A DNA stretch of 64,000 bases from Megamerina dolium. Taxonomy: Eukaryota > Arthropoda > Insecta > Diptera > Megamerinidae. How positions within the stretch are numbered: position 1 is the stretch's first letter; each line of letters opens with the position of its first letter. Location: positions 64,883,765 through 64,947,764 of the forward strand of contig OY978526.1 of the NCBI GenBank assembly GCA_963854835.1, written 5' to 3'. A program made the position numbers and the translations under genes. This document shows positions 58,770 through 64,000 of this stretch, one piece after another. A model generated the notes under the pieces. It did no database searches. It saw nothing but the letters and a program-made list of their open reading frames with translations, and was not told where the DNA came from.

Positions 58770-59325
58770 AAATAACCCTTAATATTATCGTGGACGGAAA
58801 TATAATACCTATTGTCAATGATCCCAAAATGTTCGGGATTATTTTCGACAGTCATGACATTCTCTGCGCACACCAAATATATCGCACAAAAGCTAGAAAA
58901 GCACAACAGTGTGCTGAAGGCTCTGGCAGGTACGGATTTAGGTAAGGCCAAGGAGACGTTTGTTGCCATGTATAAAACGATTGGAAGATCAGTGTTGAAT
59001 TACGCCTCCTTTGAGAGACTCATATGCTCAAAGCTAAGAAAAACAATGAACTAGTAACACAGCAGTTTTTGTATTCGTGCGATCTGGTCACCCTAATCAC
59101 GGTCTGGCGATGAGCGAGGTGCCACTACGTAACATCAGGAAAGCGATGAGATCATACGACGAACACATCGCGGGCCTTGCCTGCGCATCTCGTATGGCGG
59201 CATTAAACTGTTTACACCAAGACGCTGTGGCGTCTGCCATCGAAAAACACTTCTCTTGTTCCTTCTTCCGTCTGGACGCACCCGATCGAGGCGGCCGCAA
59301 TTTTAAACTTGAACCCTGAGTTTGA
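58770..59325 (+). pseudogene. Jockey-clade LINE remnant (C-terminal RT region)
   Basis: Frames read FSAHTKYIAQKLEKHNSVLKALAGTDLGKAKET, then YKTIGRSVLNYASF, typical of the thumb end of Jockey reverse transcriptases. After a deletion and a frame change the end part reads SEVPLRNIRKAMRSYDEHIAG. No catalytic YADD is included. Confidence 0.7.
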
Positions 59326-59793
59326 TGAACCGAGCACAGACATTAACAATGACAACGATATTTGTTAAGTCACACCTTAAGTGTGTATGTAGAATTCATA
59401 TGTTGCTACTTTTCGCTGCACTTTTCCTGAAATAAAAATATAAAAGCAAAAATTCCCGCAAATAGGTTTTTGTAGGCACGAAAGTTGACATAGTCAGAGC
59501 CAAAAAAATATGTTTGTACTTCGAAGGAAAGTCACATATTGATTTCAATAGCAACAGCAATTCCATTGAAGATAGTTACATTATCTGAAGCAATTTAATA
59601 CTGCAATAACGGACTCTGTTAAAAATCATTTAAAATATACTTGTACACCCAATGTCAACATAAATTATTATTTGTTAATCAAGTAGGTTTTTCTAATAGA
59701 CATCAAATACAATCATACTCGTATGCACATAATAATTAAATGTGGTTTTATCAAACCAATCTATTTCTATAAAACGTTTCTATACAATTTTTC
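59326..59793. other. Spacer downstream of nero, nothing recognised
   Basis: AT-rich sequence between the LINE remnant and the nero stop codon. It probably includes the nero 3' UTR (minus strand). Confidence 0.5.
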
Positions 59794-60696
59794 TCAATTA
59801 CTTAATTTTACAAGCCCATCAGCATACTGGAATTCAGGACTGTTTTCATATTCACACATATCCAGTGCAATTTCACAGCTTTCCTTTACTACACGTTTGT
59901 CATCTTCAGCATAGCGACTAAGTATGTCACGACATTCGTCCGTTGCAATTGCACCCAGCGCCTCAGCACACTCATGTCTTACCATTTCGTTTTCATTGTA
60001 ATCTTCCAAATTTTCTTTCAAATAAGGTATACTACATGGTTCTTGCAACTGACCTAGTACAAAGGCAACTTCATGGCGAAATAGTGCTGATGAGTCCTTC
60101 AGACCTTCCGTTAAAGCTAAAACACTTTCCTTCGTGCGTATATTACGTAAACTGAACATCGCACGATATCGGTCGAATAAACTCTGATTTGGGTCTAGAT
60201 AAACATCTTTTAGTTGTGTTACAGAAGTACTAATTGGCGCTGGAGGTGACGGATCTACAGAGGCGTAAGGATTGCTATCTTCGACCTTTTGATCACTCTG
60301 CAACCATCGAACACGATCCAAGGCAATGGTGCATGTTTCAGCTACTTCCACCACTGAATCTAACTTATACTTCTCTAGAATTGGTATCACTTCAGGCTCT
60401 CCAATTGCACCTAACGCTTCGGCAGCCTCATGACGCACCATGGGTTCTTGTGCAGCATCTTCCAACACTTTTGATAACACTGTCACAGCTTGTTTATCTT
60501 GCATCTGCCCCAAACAATAAGCTAGTTCATGTTTCAAGAGCGCTGAGTCATCAGAAAATCCCCGGCTAATCTCGTCGATGGCAGCCGCTCCCCCAATGTT
60601 CTTCAAAGTGAACAATGCTCGGAAACGTTCCTTAAGCGGACGTTCTTTGTTATTCAAAACACAACCAATTGATTTGATTTGTTCTTGTGTAACCAT
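59794..60696 (-). CDS. nero: Deoxyhypusine hydroxylase (nero)
   Basis: Di-iron HEAT-repeat enzyme that completes hypusine formation on eIF5A by hydroxylating deoxyhypusine. Single exon, 300 residues (family about 300). All four His-Glu iron-binding pairs are present: H56-E57 (LLKHELAY), H89-E90 (MVRHEAAE), H208-E209 (LFRHEVAF) and H241-E242 (MVRHECAE), in two symmetrical blocks of HEAT-like repeats joined by a Pro/Ser linker (about 135-158). The start MVTQEQIKSIG is the only upstream in-frame ATG that fits the family length. It is divergent from the gene at 61,627. Confidence 0.96.
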   Translation of the reverse strand: MVTQEQIKSIGCVLNNKERPLKERFRALFTLKNIGGAAAIDEISRGFSDDSALLKHELAYCLGQMQDKQAVTVLSKVLEDAAQEPMVRHEAAEALGAIGEPEVIPILEKYKLDSVVEVAETCTIALDRVRWLQSDQKVEDSNPYASVDPSPPAPISTSVTQLKDVYLDPNQSLFDRYRAMFSLRNIRTKESVLALTEGLKDSSALFRHEVAFVLGQLQEPCSIPYLKENLEDYNENEMVRHECAEALGAIATDECRDILSRYAEDDKRVVKESCEIALDMCEYENSPEFQYADGLVKLSN

Positions 60697-61626
60697 TTTA
60701 TTAGTGTACTATTTTATGGAGTTGATTTTTGTTAGAATGGAATATCAAAACCTACAAATGTTTACTAAAATGTGCTTCACGTTGAATTGTATGATGTTTA
60801 CGTTTTCATGCAACTTTTCACTAGCCAGTGACAGCTCTATACATGACATATTCAGTGTTGCACAATTCTGTAAAACATTGGCGTAATTAATACTAATCTC
60901 TTTTACTCAAAATCGACTGCGAAGTGGTTTTTACTAGAACTGAATATAAATTTAAAAATAAATAATATAAATAAGAATATAAATTTAGTGATACAAGTAG
61001 CACATTAATTAATTAATTAATTGTTAAATTAATCATAATTAAAATTGACAACTTCTACGTATGGACTAAATTTGTATTAACGTACAAAATATCACGTATT
61101 ATTTACATATATGCATTGCGCCGATGCTGCCAACATAATAATGTCAGAAATACCCGCCATTTAAAAGTTTCCATTGACGAGTCCGTTTTTTCGTTTGCTT
61201 CGTCGTCGTCTTTTTAGCAACGAGTGGACGAGTTGAACAAATACATTGAAGCGCGGCGTTACGTTGTAAAGAAAGGAAAATTTTATTTTTATTTTTACAA
61301 AATTTACATGTTTTCGTTTTTACAAAAATTACGCAATTTGTGAATACATTGTAAAATTAAAGTGACGAAATCTATTTGCAATACGAAAAGGCAGTGTGGT
61401 AAAGTGTAAAGTTCAAAGAATTTGTGTCAAAGTTGCGCGTTAATTTTTACTTTTGTGTGAACTCTGCTGCTGCCTTGTGGATTACGCGTGTGTTGTGAAT
61501 CACATACAAGGAAGGGGAACAAACACATATACACACACAATTAATTGAAATTATACATAAAACTGAAATTGAATTTTGGTGAAATATAAAATATAATCCT
61601 ATAGACGAAAAACAAAATAAATAGAT
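60697..61626. promoter_or_regulatory. Shared upstream region of nero (-) and the next gene (+)
   Basis: A bidirectional intergenic region of about 930 bp. The plus-strand gene's leader probably begins around 61,180-61,300, where the sequence becomes less AT-rich (TTCGTTTGCTTCGTCGTC), but no clear core motif decides it. No DRE-type TATCGATA was found. Confidence 0.35.
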
Positions 61627-61881
61627 ATGTCTGAAATTAGTACTGATATTGTTGAGCAGCAAGAAAGTGCATTAGCATCAGAGAAGGCGGGAGAAAAGGT
61701 GGTGGAAGCAGTCAACAATAGCGATATATTGGAAGATGCGGCAGAGGTAGTAGCTGTGGCGACAGCTGCGGCGCACGGTGATGCCAGCAATACTAACGTA
61801 TCAGAAACTTCAAAAACGACACCACTAACAGAGGAATCATCGTCATCATCATCGCCCAAAGTGGAAACTAAAAAGACACCC
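61627..61881 (+). CDS. First coding exon of an unidentified gene
   Basis: The ATG in ATATGTCTGAAATT opens 85 codons, ending at a consensus donor CCC/GTAAGT (61,882) in phase 0. The peptide (MSEISTDIVEQQESALASEK..., later ESSSSSSPKVETKKTP) is acidic and Ala/Val/Ser-rich, without a recognisable domain, typical of a disordered N-terminus. The long leader and the large following intron suggest a regulated gene continuing beyond the window. The product cannot be named from this exon. Confidence 0.6.
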
Positions 61882-64000
61882 GTAAGTTTAATCAGTTATA
61901 TTTAATTATGATAACGCGGTAAATTTCGAATTATTACAAAATATCACAATTAGCATCGCGTGTTCAGGCCACAAAGTAAAGGCGAACCAGAGGTATTGCA
62001 TTGGAACAATCTGGAAAACGCATTGTATATGTTATATACAATATTTTGAAAATAATCTTATACACATTTCTAATTGGGAATGGGAAAATAGTACACGTCG
62101 CAGATATGCGCGGTTTTATATTCGTCAGTTACACTTAGCAATCCTCAGCACATCCCCCGCGTTGTGTACAAGTTCTTCATTACCACTCTGCTCTAGTTAA
62201 TGTTAGCGAACGATGGCAGCGGCATGTTGTTTTTTTTAATCGTTTATTTTTATTTATCTCTGCACGTTGCGCGTTGCCCGCTTTCCAGTCGCTGTTGTCA
62301 GTCGTCACCGTTGTCGATAGCTTTGCTCGTTCTCTTCACATATTTTGTTATACACGTTTGATTTTTTGTTTTCTTCTGTTTAAACGGGGGTTTTGAGGTT
62401 TTTGTGTGCTGTACTTATTTCTGTTCACTATGTTAACCGTTAACAGAGCATAGAATATGGTACAGCTTCTTATACATAATCTGTAAATAAAAGTATGTCC
62501 TATGTTTTCGAGTGCTGATTAAATTTGAATTGAATATTCCATTTCAAAAATGGAGAATGTTGTGATTATTTAACCAAAACTGTAAGCGTAGGTTGTCCAT
62601 GATTCAATAAATAAGATATTATTCACGTATATGTAAAATCCGCTTGTTAGAAGGTAATTGATTATAAATATTCTCTTCATGATCAAATACAAGTTTGTAT
62701 TTATTTACTACTATAAGTATGTGTACAATATCAAAAAGTACTCTAAATGGGTTATCACACCTTTTCTGCAAAATTGTAATTGCTTTTTTTCTTCTTATTT
62801 ACAATATTATACACTGTGCTAAACGGTATTAATTGATAGCAAGCTTCTGTTTAAAAATCATATTCTTTGTATTCTGACTGATTATTTTTAAAAGTTTAGT
62901 GTATTAAGTTTTACTTATTTTATAGCAGACGAATCAAATTTTTTATTTGGAATAAGATGAAATATTATTGTTATATTAAATACTTAAATATCATACATGA
63001 CAAAATGTTTCAATTAAAAATGTCAGCCTTTAGTTATAATCCAAGTTAAATTCATCTTAAATTTATAATTGACTGAATTGACATAATTCCAATGTAAAAG
63101 TCTGTAAAATCCGATTTTAATTTTAATGATGATCCAAATAATTTTTAGGTTTATTTCGAAAAATTCTCGTTCTTTGAAATAAAAAATTTTTTCCACCCTA
63201 TTTTTTGTAACAAAATAAATTAAAGGATAATGATAAAAAAGTAGCTTAAATACAATTTAATGAAATTATAATAAAAATTTTACTAAGGTTATACGGCCAT
63301 TATTAGCACTTTCATTAAATTCTGATGAGATCTCATTTTATAGACTTGCTAAAAATGAAAAATCGAATAAATCTTTTCCTCAAATTGAAAGTTTAAAATG
63401 CAGGAAAATCGCTAAAATTATAAGTATTAATGTACATGTATTTGATTTGTCTTATATGTTTTAAGAAGTTTTATTTAATCTAGTTCTTTCTCTTAATTGC
63501 TAAAACATTTGTTATATTCTCCTAATATATACTCACACTTAAGATCATTTTGAATATAGTATCAGCATTTTGAGAGATTTTTGTTTGGGAATTTTACTAA
63601 ACTAGACGATTCTAAATTTACAGATCTTATTTTCGACTATAAACGAACTGTTATCTTCAATATCTAAGAATTACCAAGAAGCGGCAACACTATTTTAATA
63701 ACATAACATATTTGTTAGACTGTAAATAACATTGCAATACCACTATGTTGTTTTCTCGTGTCTCTCATTAGTATTGGAGATATTTTTTTAATATTTTTTA
63801 CAGATTATTAACATTTTGTGTACTAGGTATATTTCGCGCTTTTTTTAATATTGGGCAATATAAATTTTCGTTCTGTTAATTATTAGCTAGCTGATTTGAG
63901 TTTAATTCATTACTGCTCTATTTGTAAACATTTTTTTCAATTGTATTTTATTTTTTTTTTCTTACTATTTGAAAATACTATTATTGTACTTATAAATATT
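61882..64000 (+). other. Intron of the unidentified gene, to window end
   Basis: AT-rich, with no coding sequence, strong repeat or mobile element recognised. The next exon is outside the window. Confidence 0.6.

Overview
This is nuclear DNA of a higher fly: AT-rich, short GT-AG introns, and long (TA)n, CAG/CAA and poly-Ala codon tracts. The gene set (tramtrack, CstF-50, Nop16, eEF1-alpha, tubulin cofactor A, awd, nero) matches genes I recall from the tip of Drosophila chromosome 3R (100C-E, Muller element E). The long introns, dense repeats and divergent low-complexity stretches suggest a non-drosophilid acalyptrate such as a tephritid fruit fly. I infer the species group and did not verify it.

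Layout. 1-9,205: 5' leader and long intron of tramtrack, with no supported coding exon. 9,206-15,342: common BTB exons and the p69 zinc-finger exon of ttk. 15,343-21,588: AT-rich 3' UTR and intron with (TA)n tracts, a tRNA-derived SINE and an RTE-like LINE remnant. 21,589-23,532: alternative p88 zinc-finger exon. 23,533-31,210: a non-coding stretch, then a repeat island (tandem modules of about 135 bp, a mariner scrap, a degenerate LINE with RNase H). 31,911-33,307: CstF-50 (-), divergent from Nop16 (+, 34,626-35,377), with a nested MITE between them. 36,030-40,598: eEF1-alpha (100E type), with a candidate TCT/TOP promoter and a tiny first exon. 42,500-53,413: a transposon graveyard (DDE transposase remnant, CR1/Jockey-like LINE, P-element/THAP pseudogene split by a Harbinger insertion, mariner remnant, Myb/SANT DNA transposon, five copies of one Harbinger-type MITE). 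53,419-56,191: Tbca, a U11-59K/PDCD7-like gene, and awd (NDP kinase, -). 56,395-59,330: SINE, an apparently intact intron-containing Minos-like Tc1 element, mariner and Jockey remnants. 59,794-60,696: nero (deoxyhypusine hydroxylase, -). 61,627 onward: first coding exon of an unidentified gene whose intron runs off the window.

The host genes do not form one pathway. Several serve gene expression: eEF1-alpha and nero (translation), Nop16 (60S assembly), CstF-50 (mRNA 3'-end formation) and possibly PDCD7-like (minor splicing). ttk is a developmental repressor. The most notable non-host object is the Tc1/Minos-type element at 56,742-58,397: 221-bp terminal repeats with no difference I could find, internal direct repeats, TA target duplication, and a complete transposase once a 56-nt intron is removed.
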